Part shown: positions 9,320 through 18,552 of the stretch, piece after piece
Layout: the number at the start of each line of letters is the position of its first letter
Numbering within the stretch: the first letter of the stretch is position 1
Assembly: GCA_963820395.1 (NCBI GenBank)
Contig: CAWGAE010000010.1
Location: forward strand, 124,001-188,000
From: DATFVJ01 sp963820395
Lineage (GTDB): Bacteria; Actinomycetota; Actinomycetes; Streptosporangiales; Streptosporangiaceae
Reading direction: 5' to 3'
DNA length: 64,000 nucleotides
The notes under the pieces: generated by a model
Database searches by the model: none
Told to the model about the DNA's origin: nothing
The model's input: only the letters and a program-made list of their open reading frames with translations
Position numbers and translations under genes: made by a program

Positions 9320-9659
9320 CGCCGGATCCTGCGGGGTCCACCACGATCATGGTGAGCAGGGTCGCCACCTGGTGCTCCGGCGGCAGCAGACTTCGCAGTT
9401 CCTGCTGGATCAGGTAGCCGATCATGCCCTGGGTGCCGGCATCCAGCACGTCCAGCGGGTACGGCTCGGCTTCCTTGTACGCTTCGGCCTGCAGCGACAA
9501 CAGGCCCGCCTGCGGCCCGTTGCCATGGGCGACAACGATGCTGTGCTCGGCGGCCAATGGCGCGATCGCCTCGGCCGCGATCGTGATGTTGCGTCGCTGC
9601 ACCTCGGTGCTCATCGGGTCGCCGCGCCGCAGCAGCGCATTGCCGCCCAAAGCGATCAC
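9320..9659 (-). pseudogene. arcC: Carbamate kinase, N-terminal fragment
   Basis: Carbamate kinase makes ATP from carbamoyl phosphate in the arginine deiminase pathway. The N-terminal nucleotide-binding half is preserved: VIALGGNALLRRG, HGNGPQAGLLSLQ, DVLDAGTQGMIGYLIQQEL, TMIVVDP. Start GTG 9659. The family has about 310 residues; only about 110 remain before the frame runs into the oppositely oriented SDR fragment. Confidence 0.75.
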
Positions 9660-9708
9660 GATTTTCTTGGATCGGCCTCCTCACCCACCAGCAACACCTT
9701 GAACTTGC

Positions 9709-10482
9709 TCATATGGGCGCCCCATACTCGCCGGGCGAGCGGAGCGCGCGCAGCGATGCTTCGAAGGACCGCAGCAGATCATGCACCCGCGCGCCTTGTG
9801 ACCGGCCAGCGCCCTGGGCGCGTTCGGCATCCATGGCTGAGCCCACCGCCTGCAAGGACGCGAGCACGTCCGCCACCCGCGCGCGTTCTGCCTCACCGGG
9901 CGCGGTCTCGCGCAGCGCGTACAGCTCCTGGGCCAGGTCACCCGTCCGGCGCTGAATGTCGGCCCAGCGGACGCTGGCCTCCCCGGCCGCCTGTGCTCCC
10001 GGGGCCTCGGCAGCACTCATCGCGTCATACAGTGCCGAGCCTTTCGCGTAGGCATCGACCTCCTTCGAGCGCCAGTCGGCGGTGGTAGCCGAGCGGCGGC
10101 CGGAGCGACGGGCGATCAACACGGCCACGACGACGATGGCGATGACACCTAGCAAGATCCACAGCCACAGGAGGGAGGAACCAGGCCCGCTTGCCGCCGG
10201 GGACTGCGACGCTGCCGGGGACTGCGAACCCGGTGCAGGCGCCGGCGCCACAGCCGACGCGGTCACCACGGGCTGGCTGGTCGCGGCGGCGGCCGTAGGT
10301 GGCGTCGTGGGCGCCGGGGTCCTTGTCCCCGGCGAAAACGTGGGAGGCGAGACGCTTATGCTTTTGCTGGCCGCTGCACTGGATACGGCGTTCTTGACAG
10401 TGCCGCTTCCACATCCCGCCGCCAGGCATCCGGCGGCCAGAATCGCCGCCGCCAAGACCAGTTTCCCCGGCACCCTGCTCAT
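9709..10482 (-). CDS. Predicted lipoprotein with a central membrane anchor, unknown function
   Basis: 257 residues. A signal peptide with lipobox-like LAAGC (twice, near residues 15-24) is followed by a Ser/Pro/Ala-rich extracellular linker to about residue 100, a strong transmembrane helix (LLWLWILLGVIAIVVVAVLI) and a basic stop-transfer RRSGRR. The C-terminal 130 residues are soluble and helical (TGDLAQELYALRETAPGEAE). Start ATG 10482 has a good ribosome site (GGGAGG, 8 bases away). It is intact, unlike its neighbours. No domain name can be given. Confidence 0.75.
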   Translation of the reverse strand: MSRVPGKLVLAAAILAAGCLAAGCGSGTVKNAVSSAAASKSISVSPPTFSPGTRTPAPTTPPTAAAATSQPVVTASAVAPAPAPGSQSPAASQSPAASGPGSSLLWLWILLGVIAIVVVAVLIARRSGRRSATTADWRSKEVDAYAKGSALYDAMSAAEAPGAQAAGEASVRWADIQRRTGDLAQELYALRETAPGEAERARVADVLASLQAVGSAMDAERAQGAGRSQGARVHDLLRSFEASLRALRSPGEYGAPI

Positions 10483-10987
10483 CCCTGCGCCTCCCGTGAT
10501 CCGCCCCAGGCTTTCCCGGGTGCCGTGTTCCAGTGCCGTGAGCGCATGGCAATATCAAGCCTTCTGCCGGAAAGCTACCGGTTCCTCAGCCCCGATGGGT
10601 GTTATGTGAGAGTTTGTGCGGCGGGTCAGCCTGCGCTCGGGTATGCGGGGCAGCTCGGGCGGTGGGACGTCCGGTGGTGTCGACGGCGGCGAGGCGGTTT
10701 TTGAGCCGGTAGCTGGGTCCGTTGATGTGACCAGCGGGACGGTCGGGAATGAAGCGGCAGCGGGCCGGCTCCATTCCCGATCCGCTCCGCCCGGCGGTGG
10801 CCGCCTTCACCGCCTCGTGCCTGAAGGCCAGGGAGCGCGCCCGCCGGGCTGGCACCAGGATGCATGACACCGAGGTGTATGGCGTTGAGGTCCGGCGTTA
10901 TTGGGACGCGGGAACCGCCGAATGCTTCGTGCCGCGCCTCATCGGCGCACGGCGGCTGCCGAGACGGGGAAGCGACTTCAGACATCG
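10483..10987. other. Mostly non-coding; possible transposition-helper remnant
   Basis: The minus strand 10590-10870 contains the phrase INGPSYRLKNRLAAVD, which faintly recalls the end of IstB-like helper ATPases (GDSYRLK), but no Walker motif is present. The rest shows no convincing gene. Confidence 0.25.
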
Positions 10988-11310
10988 CTCGACGAGAGGC
11001 TGCAGAGTGCTGGGCCGAGGTCATGGCTTTTGCCGAGCGTTTGCGGCTCCTCGGTGAGGAAGCCGGCCTGTCCGTAGTCTCAGTTGCGGCCAGCCTTCGG
11101 CTCCGCGACCGGCTGGGAACCGTGGCATTGCTGTACCCCACCTATCGCACGCTGGAGTTCCCCTTGGAGCTCCTGTGGCGGGCCGGCCGCGAGGACGAGA
11201 TTCGTGAGCTGCGAGACGCCCTGCACCAGATCGCCTCCAAGCCGGTGAGCACAAATGCACCCAACGTCGGCTGCCGCGAGGCCCTCGCCCATTGGGAGGC
11301 GGTCGCCTGG
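10988..11310 (+). pseudogene. Helical protein fragment, family unknown
   Basis: The frame encodes ECWAEVMAFAERLRLLGEEA, RLRDRLGTVALLYPTYR and EIRELRDALHQIA: a plausible amphipathic helical protein with Leu/Ala/Glu composition. It lacks a clear start and is cut at about 11310, where a transposase-like fragment begins on the other strand. Confidence 0.35.
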
Positions 11311-11311
11311 C

Positions 11312-11550
11312 TGATCAGGTCCGGCAGGCCGATCTGGGTGATGGCGGGCAGCAGGAGCAGCAGTCCGGCATGGTCGCATGGCACCGCCAGGGGCTCAACT
11401 GGCCAGCCGGGCAGCGCGGCGGCCTTGACCGGCGCCAGCCTCGCCGGCGGGCCGCGGCGGCCCTCGTCGCGGCGGGGCAGCCGGGGCAGCCCCTCGGCAT
11501 CGAGGATGTGCCAGACGGTCTGCGCTGAGACCGGCCCCTCGCCGGTGAGC
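11312..11550 (-). mobile_element. Transposase-like fragment, family uncertain
   Basis: The minus strand reads VSAQTVWHILDAEGLPRLP, then RDEGRRGPPARLAPVKAA and HAGLLLLLPAITQIGLPDLI across one frame. A helix-turn-helix-like start followed by a conserved linker is typical of actinomycete IS transposases of the IS1634/IS1380-like kind, but the catalytic part is absent. Confidence 0.35.
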
Positions 11551-11906
11551 GCGGCCTCGCTTGGGGCTCACGCAGCACTGGCACGGCAGCCAGGACGCGT
11601 TCGACCAGCTGCTGGGCCAGCAGATGACCCAGCCCTCCGGCGGTTTCCGGAGGACACTTCGATCGGCGCGGTGCTGTTGTAGGCGGCGAAGTGATCCCGG
11701 GAGCCGCCATCATAGATGCCAGTAACCTGGGGGCATTCCCGGCCCGCTCGCTCCATTTCCCGCTTCCCCCGTTCGCGCGGCTCACTCCCTCTGCTGCTCG
11801 ATGGCACGATCCCGTGGAAGGCAGCGAGTTCGTTGTGCTAGGGAGCGGGAGCCCGTGCCTGTCTCGTCGCTGTGCAAGGCGGTGATGAGCGCGTCGATCT
11901 GCGGTG
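11551..11906. other. No gene recognised
   Basis: Debris between the transposase-like fragment and the cupin fragment. All frames are either short or have the codon pattern of non-coding GC-rich DNA. Confidence 0.4.
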
Positions 11907-12010
11907 TCAGAAGGCCTCGTCGGAGCCGTGATGCACATGAGGCGGCGCCTGATCGCCCGGGTACGGCGCCAGATTCCACTCCCTGATGACGAAGTCAGCC
12001 ACGTAAGCAG
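11907..12010 (-). pseudogene. Cupin-domain protein fragment
   Basis: About 31 codons ending in TGA at 11907: ADFVIREWNLAPYPGDQ, PPHVHHGSDEAF. The HxH...E pattern is the metal-binding first cupin motif. Everything after the first motif is lost. Confidence 0.4.
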
Positions 12011-12869
12011 GCTACGCGCCGGTGACGGCGCAGCGGATCCCATCTGCTTCTGCCGCGATGAAGGTCGGACTCGGTGGCAGCAGGCAGTCATCCGGGGGCC
12101 ACCCCTCGGACACGACGACCGGGGCGATACCGCCGCTGGGGCGGTACTACGACGTGGTAGGCCGGCGGTTGCTGCTGCACAAGCTGCGGAAGGCATGGGA
12201 CCCCGGCTAGGCGCTTCCCGACGAGTTGCCCGACGAACTCATCCAGCTCTACCGCGGCCTGTTGGCGCAGGAGATGGCGGACGGGCCGGACTCGCTCAAG
12301 CGCCGGATCAGCGACGCCATCTACGCCCGCCTTCAAACCGGCGTACGCCAAGCCGCAGGCAGCGCGAATGCGGGCTCGGGAGGGCAACCGGGGAACGACT
12401 CTGACTCCAGCGCGACCGGCTCACACCCCGGACACCAGCTCTTCGGGCAAGCCACTCCCAAGCCCAGCCCCACCCTACGACCCGCCACCCCAGCCACGCG
12501 AACCACGCCACCAACACCGGCATCGAAGAAACCCGCCACACCCTTGACAACGAAAGCAAAGAGGGATCGTTCTGGGCGGACGTCGGCGCGATGCTGGTCA
12601 AGGCGTGGGCAATCCAGAGTTGGGGATTTTGCGCGCCCGCGAGCCTGTGCAGACAATGATCGTTGGCTTGCCTCCCGGGGTGCGCCAGGCCCGGGCGAGG
12701 AGGCCTGAGGAACGCATATGCATTCGAGAAGCCAAAAGGGGACGTCGGGCTTTGGGATCTCGGCGAGAGCAACAGAGATCTGAGACAACGCGCCGGACCA
12801 GAAGCTCCGCCAAGCCGTCACTCGGTCGAGCCAGGGCTAGGAGCCCGGCCTGAGGCTTCGGTAATGACG
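12011..12869. other. Two weak coding fragments, otherwise no gene
   Basis: On the plus strand 12130-12400 reads GRYYDVVGRRLLLHKLRKAW, one in-frame stop, then LIQLYRGLLAQEMADGPD, LKRRISDAIYARL. A second stretch at about 12510-12659 reads TGIEETRHTLDNESKEGSFW, ADVGAMLVKAWAIQSWGF. Both look like pieces of real proteins but match no family I can name. Confidence 0.3.
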
Positions 12870-13937
12870 CTACAAGTCAGCTTGCGGCTGGGGCGGCCGG
12901 GTTTGCCCTGGGCCATCGTTGGCTGGTGGGGAACCAGCTGGTACCGGTGGGGGGCCCGGGCGCGCGAGGCAGAGTGCCACGCGGGCGGCGGGGATGCGTT
13001 CCTGCTCGCGGCCCAGCAGGGCCAGTGCGCGGGCATCTGCCACGGTCGGGCGGTTCAGGTCCACAGCGCGTGGCCATAGCCGGGCATAGCGGACGGCTGC
13101 GACCTCGGCCGCGTACACCAGCGCCTGGCCGATCAGGTAGAGCAGTGCGAACATGCCTGCCACGGTGGCGAAGCTGCCATAGACGGGCCCGGCCTTGGTA
13201 ACTAGCCGGGCCAGCAACGGTGCCCCGACGTTGAGTAGCACCGTCACCACCGCCGCGCCCAGGAGGGCGCCTGGCCACCGGGCCCGGACCGGTGCGGGCC
13301 GCACGAGCAGCAACCTGGCGGCAAGCAGCAACACTGCGAAGACGACCAGCGCTGACCCAAGCGCCGCCGCCGCTCGTTGCACCCCGGGCTGGCCGGGCAG
13401 CGCGGTGGCCACCACGGTGAGCGCACCGACCGCCAGGCCCCCCAGTAGCAGCGTCACCAACATCCGGACATGGCGTGAGACGAAACCGGCCCGACAGCGG
13501 TGCGGAACCGCTGCGACATGGTTCAGCGTCCGGTAGACGGAGAACACAACACCAGTTCCGGAGAACAGCAAACCGATCAGGCCGGCAACGAGTGGAATTG
13601 TCGAGGTCGGCAGGGTGGCCAGCGAAGGCTCAACCGTGGACCGCAGCACCTGCGGCACGACCGCGGCGATGAGCCGCTCACGCAGGTCCGGATGACTAGC
13701 CAGCACCAGTGACAGTACCGCTACCCCAAGCAGCAGCAGCGGGAAGATGCTCAGGAATCCGTAGTAGGTGATGAGCGCGGCTTCCCGCCCGCCCGCATCG
13801 TCGCCGTATTTCTTCACCACCGCGTAGGGGAACCCCAGCACGCGATGCCTGCGCTGCAGACGGTCCGCCCAGGCGATGACCCGGTTCACCCGGGCGCTCA
13901 AGCCCTTCAAGCTCATAGGCACAGCCTGCCCGGCCAC
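12870..13937 (-). CDS. YihY/virulence factor BrkB family membrane protein
   Basis: 355 residues (GTG 13937) or 348 from ATG 13916, which has a weak GGCAGG site. An N-terminal cytosolic stretch is followed by the family signature GREAALITYYGFLSIFPLLL and about six transmembrane segments (LLLGVAVLSLVL, IPLVAGLIGLLF, MLVTLLLGGLAVG, ALVVFAVLLLAA, LLGAAVVTVLLNVG, FALLYLIGQALVY), ending in AAEVAAVRYA. The Pro-rich C-terminal tail is cytosolic. The family is broadly conserved and often mis-annotated as ribonuclease BN; its transport or stress role is not settled. Confidence 0.88.
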   Translation of the reverse strand: MAGQAVPMSLKGLSARVNRVIAWADRLQRRHRVLGFPYAVVKKYGDDAGGREAALITYYGFLSIFPLLLLGVAVLSLVLASHPDLRERLIAAVVPQVLRSTVEPSLATLPTSTIPLVAGLIGLLFSGTGVVFSVYRTLNHVAAVPHRCRAGFVSRHVRMLVTLLLGGLAVGALTVVATALPGQPGVQRAAAALGSALVVFAVLLLAARLLLVRPAPVRARWPGALLGAAVVTVLLNVGAPLLARLVTKAGPVYGSFATVAGMFALLYLIGQALVYAAEVAAVRYARLWPRAVDLNRPTVADARALALLGREQERIPAARVALCLARPGPPPVPAGSPPANDGPGQTRPPQPQADL

Positions 13938-14115
13938 CTTCGGGGACGTCCGCGTGAGTCGCTACCATGGCCGGCCATGACCTGCCCATCCACCGCAGCG
14001 ACGCTCATGGCAGGGGTGGCGGTGGTCTTCGTAGCCGCGACAAACCCTCTGGTCGGTGGCGTGCCCAGCCGGTGGCGCCGGGCCCACCGTGCGGACGCCA
14101 AGCTGTCTTGCCCCC

Positions 14116-14589
14116 ATGATCTCGCTTGAATCGTGGTGGTGGCCGAAGCGACCGGCCCGGGTTCCAAGGGCCTGGACCGCCGGGCTCTTGGCGGCCCTGG
14201 GAGCAGCGCTGTTCGGCGTTGCGGCGCTGTTGCTCAAAGCAGGAGCGGTCAGATGGGATGTGAGCCTGCTCCGGATTCTCAACGAGGTCCCGCCGGCCGC
14301 TGCAGCGGTACTGACGCCGCTCTCACATTTGTTCCTGCCAGCGGGCATCATCGCCGTCGTCGTGCTCACCATCGTCTACGTCGTGGCCAGAAACCGGAGC
14401 GCCCTGCCCGTGGCCGCCGGAGCGGTGGCCGCCGGGACCGCATGGGCGCTGGCGCACGTGGCGAAGGCTATCACCGACCGCCCGCGGCCCTACGCGGCGA
14501 TCGCTGGCGCGGTGCTGCGCCAGCAGCCTGCGCACGGCACGAGCTTTGCTTGCGGCTTCTCTGCTCTCGGCTCAACCGCTATCGGCTGA
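14116..14589 (+). pseudogene. PAP2-superfamily phosphatase, truncated
   Basis: Membrane phosphatase of the undecaprenyl/phosphatidate type. N-terminal helices and motif 1 are present (KAITDRPRPY matches the KxxxxxxRP motif), but motif 2, normally PSGH, reads FACGFSA and the frame stops soon after at 14587-14589, overlapping the 3' end of the convergent GH15 gene. Motif 3 with the nucleophilic His is missing. About 157 residues remain of a normal 200-250. Confidence 0.7.
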
Positions 14590-16505
14590 CGGGACCGCCG
14601 GCTCCGCCTCTTCGGCGGCCGCGGCGCCCCGCTGGGCCGGGTTGGAGGGCTGGCGTGCTGGCGTACTGGCGGTGCTGAGGTCCAGCTGGCGATCCAGCGT
14701 GATCGCCGCGTTGATCAGGGCCAGGTGGGTGAACGCTTGCGGGAAGTTGCCGATCTGCTCGCCGGTAAGCGCGATTTCCTCCGAGTACAGCCCCAGGTGG
14801 TTGGCATAGGTCAGCATCTTCTCGAAGGTCACCCGGGCCTTGTTGAGCTGGCCGGCACGTGCCAGCGACTCGACGTAGGCGAACGTGCACAGGGAGAAGG
14901 TGCCCTCCGAGCCGCGCAGGCCGTCTGGCGATGCCTCGGGGTCGTAGCGGTAGACCAGGCTGTCGGTCACCAGTTCGCCGTCCATGGCCGTCAGCGTTGA
15001 AGCCCACATCGGGTCGCTGGGTGTGATGAAGCCGACCGTGGACATCCGCAGCAGGGAGGAGTCCAGGACGTCGGTCTTGTAGTGCTGCACGAACGCCTGG
15101 CGCTTGGGGCTCCACCCGCGTTCCATGATCTGGTTGTAGATGGCATCTCGTTGGCTGCGCCAACGCTCCAGCGGCGCCGGTCGTCCGTGGCTGGTCGCCA
15201 GGCGGATGCCGCGGTCCAGCGCGACCCAGTTCATCAGCCGGCCGTAGGTGAAGTCCTGCCGGCCGCCGCGGGTCTCCCAGATCCCCTCCTCAGGCCGGTC
15301 CCAGTTCTCGATGACCCAGTCCAGCAGGTCGCAGATTCTGAGCCACCCTTCGTGACCGGCCTGCAGCCCGCGTTGGTCCATGAAGTAGATGCTGTCGAGC
15401 GCCTCACCGTAGATGTCGAGCTGCAGCTGGTCCGCCGCGCCGTTCCCGATACGGACCGGGCTCGAGCCCCGGTAGCCCTCCCAGTGCTCCAAGACCTCCT
15501 CGGTCAGGTCGCTGGACCCGTCGATGCGGTACATGATCTTCAGCGGGCCACCACCGCCGCCGCCGACCTGTTCGTCGACGCGGCCGCGCAGCCACCGGCC
15601 CAACGCCGCGGCCTCCTCCGTGAACCCCAGGCCGAGCAGCGCGTACACCGAAAACGAGGCGTCGCGGACCCAGGTGTAGCGGTAGTCCCAGTTCCGTTCG
15701 CCGCCGATCTGCTCGGGCAGTCCCGCGGTCGGCGCTGCCACCAGCCCGCCGCTGGGTGCGTAGGTCATGAGCTTGAGCGTGATCGCGGAGCGGTGCAGCG
15801 CCTCGCGCCAGCGCCCGGTGTACGTCGACTGCGCCAGCCAGGACTCCCAGAAGCGCACCGTCTCGTCGAAGAACCACCAGGCCTCGGCTACCCGCACTTG
15901 CCGCACCGGCCCGGCCGTGCCGGTCTCCAGCACCAGCCCACGCATCTGGCCGGCCACCAAGGTGACCTCGGCGTGGAAGTCGCCCTGCTCATCGACGTGG
16001 GGGCGACCCAGCCGCTCGTCCTCCGGCTCCTTGACCAGGCTGACCGTCATCGACGTCTGCCTGCCCTGGAAGACGATGCCGTCGTCGCCCAGATGTGTCT
16101 CGTGGGACTCACGCCCGTAGTCGAACCGCGGCGCGATGTCGACCGCGAACGTCATCTGGCCTCGCACACACCTGAGCATGCGGACCAGCCGGTGCGTCGT
16201 CGTGGCGATCCCGCTGCTGATGACCGGCATGAAGTCGACGAGCTCCCCGACCCCCGCCTCGGTCATGAAACGGGTGACCAGGACCGCGGTGTCCGGGAAG
16301 TACAGCTGCTTGCTGGTGAAGACCTCCACGGTCGGCCGCACCCGGAAATGACCACCGCCCTGGTGGTCGAGCAGGGCTCCGAAAATGCTGGGCGAGTCGA
16401 ACCGGGCGCGCAGAACCAGTCGATCGATCCGTCGGTGGCGACCAGTGCCGAGGTTTGCAGGTCGCCGATGAGGCCGTGATCGGCGATGAGCGGGTAGTCA
16501 TCCAT
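14572..16505 (-). pseudogene. Glycoside hydrolase family 15 protein, one frameshift
   Basis: Glucoamylase/trehalase-like (alpha/alpha)6-barrel enzyme of about 640 residues. Start ATG 16505 has a strong ribosome site (GGAGGAGG). The N-terminus MDDYPLIADHGLIGDLQTSA, LVATDGSIDWF is the GH15 signature. One base appears to be missing in a GC run at about 16402-16407, after which the frame continues to the stop with SGGLVAAPTAGLPE, WDYRYTWVRDASF, the EIALTGEQIGNFPQAFTHLA end and a Pro/Ala tail. If the indel is an error the gene is intact. Neighbouring glgX and phosphoketolase fit a storage-sugar context. Confidence 0.85.
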
Positions 16506-17037
16506 GGAAGCGGGGTCCTCCTCCTCGGAGGGTTGAGGGTCTTCTCCGCGGCGGGCAGCGTTGAGGACATCTCCAGCCGGGAGCGGGCGTTCGACGCGGA
16601 AACGCCGGTGGTGCCTGTGCCGCGTGCCGGGCGGTTTGTTAATGGCCGCCTCCAAGGGTTCATCATCCGTCCGGGATCTCACACAGGTAATCACCCCTAG
16701 TGGGTGACCCGAAGCGATCTCCCCCGCCAGCGAGCACGTTCCGCGGGGCCCTCCTCGACAGTTGCAGAGCCATGACGAGTCCCACCTGGCCGTCAGATGC
16801 TGTGCCGGGGTCCGTCTCCCTTGGCGACCGGGGACGACCAACGGACACAGGTGGCACTCGTCGACCGCGTCGCCAGGCACCGGTCGAGCCTCGAGTCTCT
16901 GCGGCAACGAGGGGGTCGAGACCACCAAGATCAAACGGCGGCGCCGAGCCGTCGCTGGGGATCGTCAGGGGAATTAGAGCAGTGCCGGGCTGAGGCGGGA
17001 GGCCGCCCCGGTCCCGGGATCTGGGCCGGGCGCGGAC
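16506..17037. other. Intergenic, nothing recognised
   Basis: 532 bases between divergent GH15 and recombinase genes. Frames on both strands are open by GC bias only. Promoters for both genes should lie here, but no clear -10/-35 pair was picked out. Confidence 0.4.
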
Positions 17038-17904
17038 ATGCTGAGGCTGGCAGCCGCCGCCTACCTTGCCCGCTATAGGGGCACAACGCGGATCCACGCC
17101 GGGTCCGACCTGCGGATCTATTTCGGCTGGTGCGCTGAGCGCGGCCTGGACCCACTCGCGGCTGGGCGCCGGCATCTGGAGCTGTACGTCCGGTGGATGC
17201 AAGAGGTGCGCCGGTTCCAGCCGTCGACCGTGTCACGGCGCCTGTCGGTGATCGCTGGGTTTTACCGGACGTGCGTGATCGATGGCGTACTGGCGCACTC
17301 GCCGGCTGAGTATGTTCGCCGCCCGGCGGTGCCCGCGGAGTCGCCCACGCTCGGGTTCACCCACCTGCAGTTCGAGGCGCTGCTGACCACGGCCAGAGAT
17401 TCCGCCAACTGTAACGACTTCGCGCTCATATCGATGCTGGGGCTGCTCGGCCTGCGGATCTTCGAAGCCACCGGCGCCGACATCAGTGATATCGGGGAGG
17501 AGCATGGCCACCGGGTGCTGCGGGTCTGCGGCAAAGGCAGCAAGGTGGTCCTGGTGCCCCTGCCGCCCGCCGTCGGGCGCGCCATCGACCGCGCTACCGC
17601 GAGCCGCGACAGCGGCCCGATTCTCCTCAACAGCCGGGGCGCGCGGATGGACCGCCACGCGGCCACCCGCAGGCTTCGGCACCTGGCCACCGCAGCAGGC
17701 GTCCGAATCGGCCGAGCTCATCCTCATATGCTCCGGCACACATTCGTTACAACCATGCTCGACGCCGGGGTGGACCTGCGCGACGTGCAGATCGCGGCCC
17801 GCCACGCCGATCCCAGGACCACGATGCGATACGCCCGGGCCCGCAAGAACCTCGACCGCCATCCCAACTACATTCTCGCCGCCTACATGGCCTCCGGCAC
17901 CTGA
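17038..17904 (+). CDS. Tyrosine recombinase (integrase), intact
   Basis: 288 residues. An N-terminal SAM-like core-binding domain (about 1-95: YLARYRGTTRIHAGSDLRIY) is followed by a catalytic domain with LLGLLGLRIFEATGAD (first Arg), GKGSKVVLVPLPP (beta-hairpin Lys), HPHMLRHTFVTTML (HxxR) and ARHADPRTTMRYAR (His and nucleophile Tyr). It resembles the recombinases found alone in actinomycete islands, often described as transposon-type rather than phage-type. A truncated homologue at 58.3 kb in the same orientation brackets 41 kb of cargo. Start ATG 17038; no strong ribosome site. Confidence 0.85.
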   Translation: MLRLAAAAYLARYRGTTRIHAGSDLRIYFGWCAERGLDPLAAGRRHLELYVRWMQEVRRFQPSTVSRRLSVIAGFYRTCVIDGVLAHSPAEYVRRPAVPAESPTLGFTHLQFEALLTTARDSANCNDFALISMLGLLGLRIFEATGADISDIGEEHGHRVLRVCGKGSKVVLVPLPPAVGRAIDRATASRDSGPILLNSRGARMDRHAATRRLRHLATAAGVRIGRAHPHMLRHTFVTTMLDAGVDLRDVQIAARHADPRTTMRYARARKNLDRHPNYILAAYMASGT

Positions 17905-18156
17905 ACAGGCATCGCGTCACCTCGCACCCTCAGGCCCATGCTGGTATGCCGATGAGCGGGTTACCTGCTGTCGGCTGGAGTTTCCCGTACCCATCCTGGA
18001 GGGTTTTGCCCATGCCCACTGCTCTTATCGGCAGATCTGTGCTTCTCTTGAAGTGGTCTTAATGACTGCGCCGCCTGGCAGCGTTATGGCGGTTCGCTGA
18101 AGTGAAGGGTATCCGCGCTGGCTTGGCCCGTGTTCGCCGCGTGCAGAGAGGTGGGT

Positions 18157-18552
18157 ATGACTCGAACTGAGATCTGGGAGGTGGAACTGCCGGAAGGAGG
18201 AAGGTTCTTCATCGAGCTTCCTGTACCTGGTTCCGGTGATGTCGGGGGCGGTCGCAGGGCTGCCGCTGTCTCGTGGTCCAACATTGAGCAGCAGATCGCT
18301 GAGGTAAGCCGCTCAGTCGTGCGCACTGTGCGTGCCGCGCTGCCCGGGACGCCTGCTAGATACGGTGTCGAATTCGGTGTGAAGTTGACGGCTGAGACAG
18401 GGACTTTGCTTGGCGTGCTTGCCAAGGTCAGCGGAGAGTCAACGATGGTGGTCCGCGTGGAGTGGGAACGAGCAGGGGCGGAGAACGAGGTCGATAATGC
18501 AGCTGCCTGCCGAGCTAATGATGACCTGTCTGGTCCAGTTGCGGACCACTGA
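18157..18552 (+). CDS. Trypsin-co-occurring domain protein (Trypco1, CU044_2847 type)
   Basis: 131 residues from ATG 18157 with GAGAGGTGGG directly upstream. The sequence (IWEVELPEGGRFFIEL, ARYGVEFGVKLTAETGTLLG) matches the small beta-rich Trypco1 domain, which in actinobacteria is encoded next to trypsin-like proteases in predicted NTP-dependent conflict systems. It is proposed to be a partner or substrate of the protease; this is not proven biochemically to my knowledge. The end overlaps the start of the protease-NTPase gene by 56 bases, so the two are co-translated. G+C is visibly lower than in the flanking debris. Confidence 0.75.
   Translation: MTRTEIWEVELPEGGRFFIELPVPGSGDVGGGRRAAAVSWSNIEQQIAEVSRSVVRTVRAALPGTPARYGVEFGVKLTAETGTLLGVLAKVSGESTMVVRVEWERAGAENEVDNAAACRANDDLSGPVADH

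Noticed and set aside
8346..9659. One long minus-strand frame beginning with carbamate kinase
   Set aside because: Only the first 110 or so codons are carbamate kinase; the rest is antisense to the SDR and SWIM fragments and has no protein character.
10590..10870. Possible IstB helper ATPase end
   Set aside because: Only a short YRLKNR-like phrase matches; there is no Walker motif or companion transposase.
16663..17202. Minus-strand frame of 179 codons before the recombinase
   Set aside because: It is partly antisense to the recombinase, with no ribosome site and no family features.
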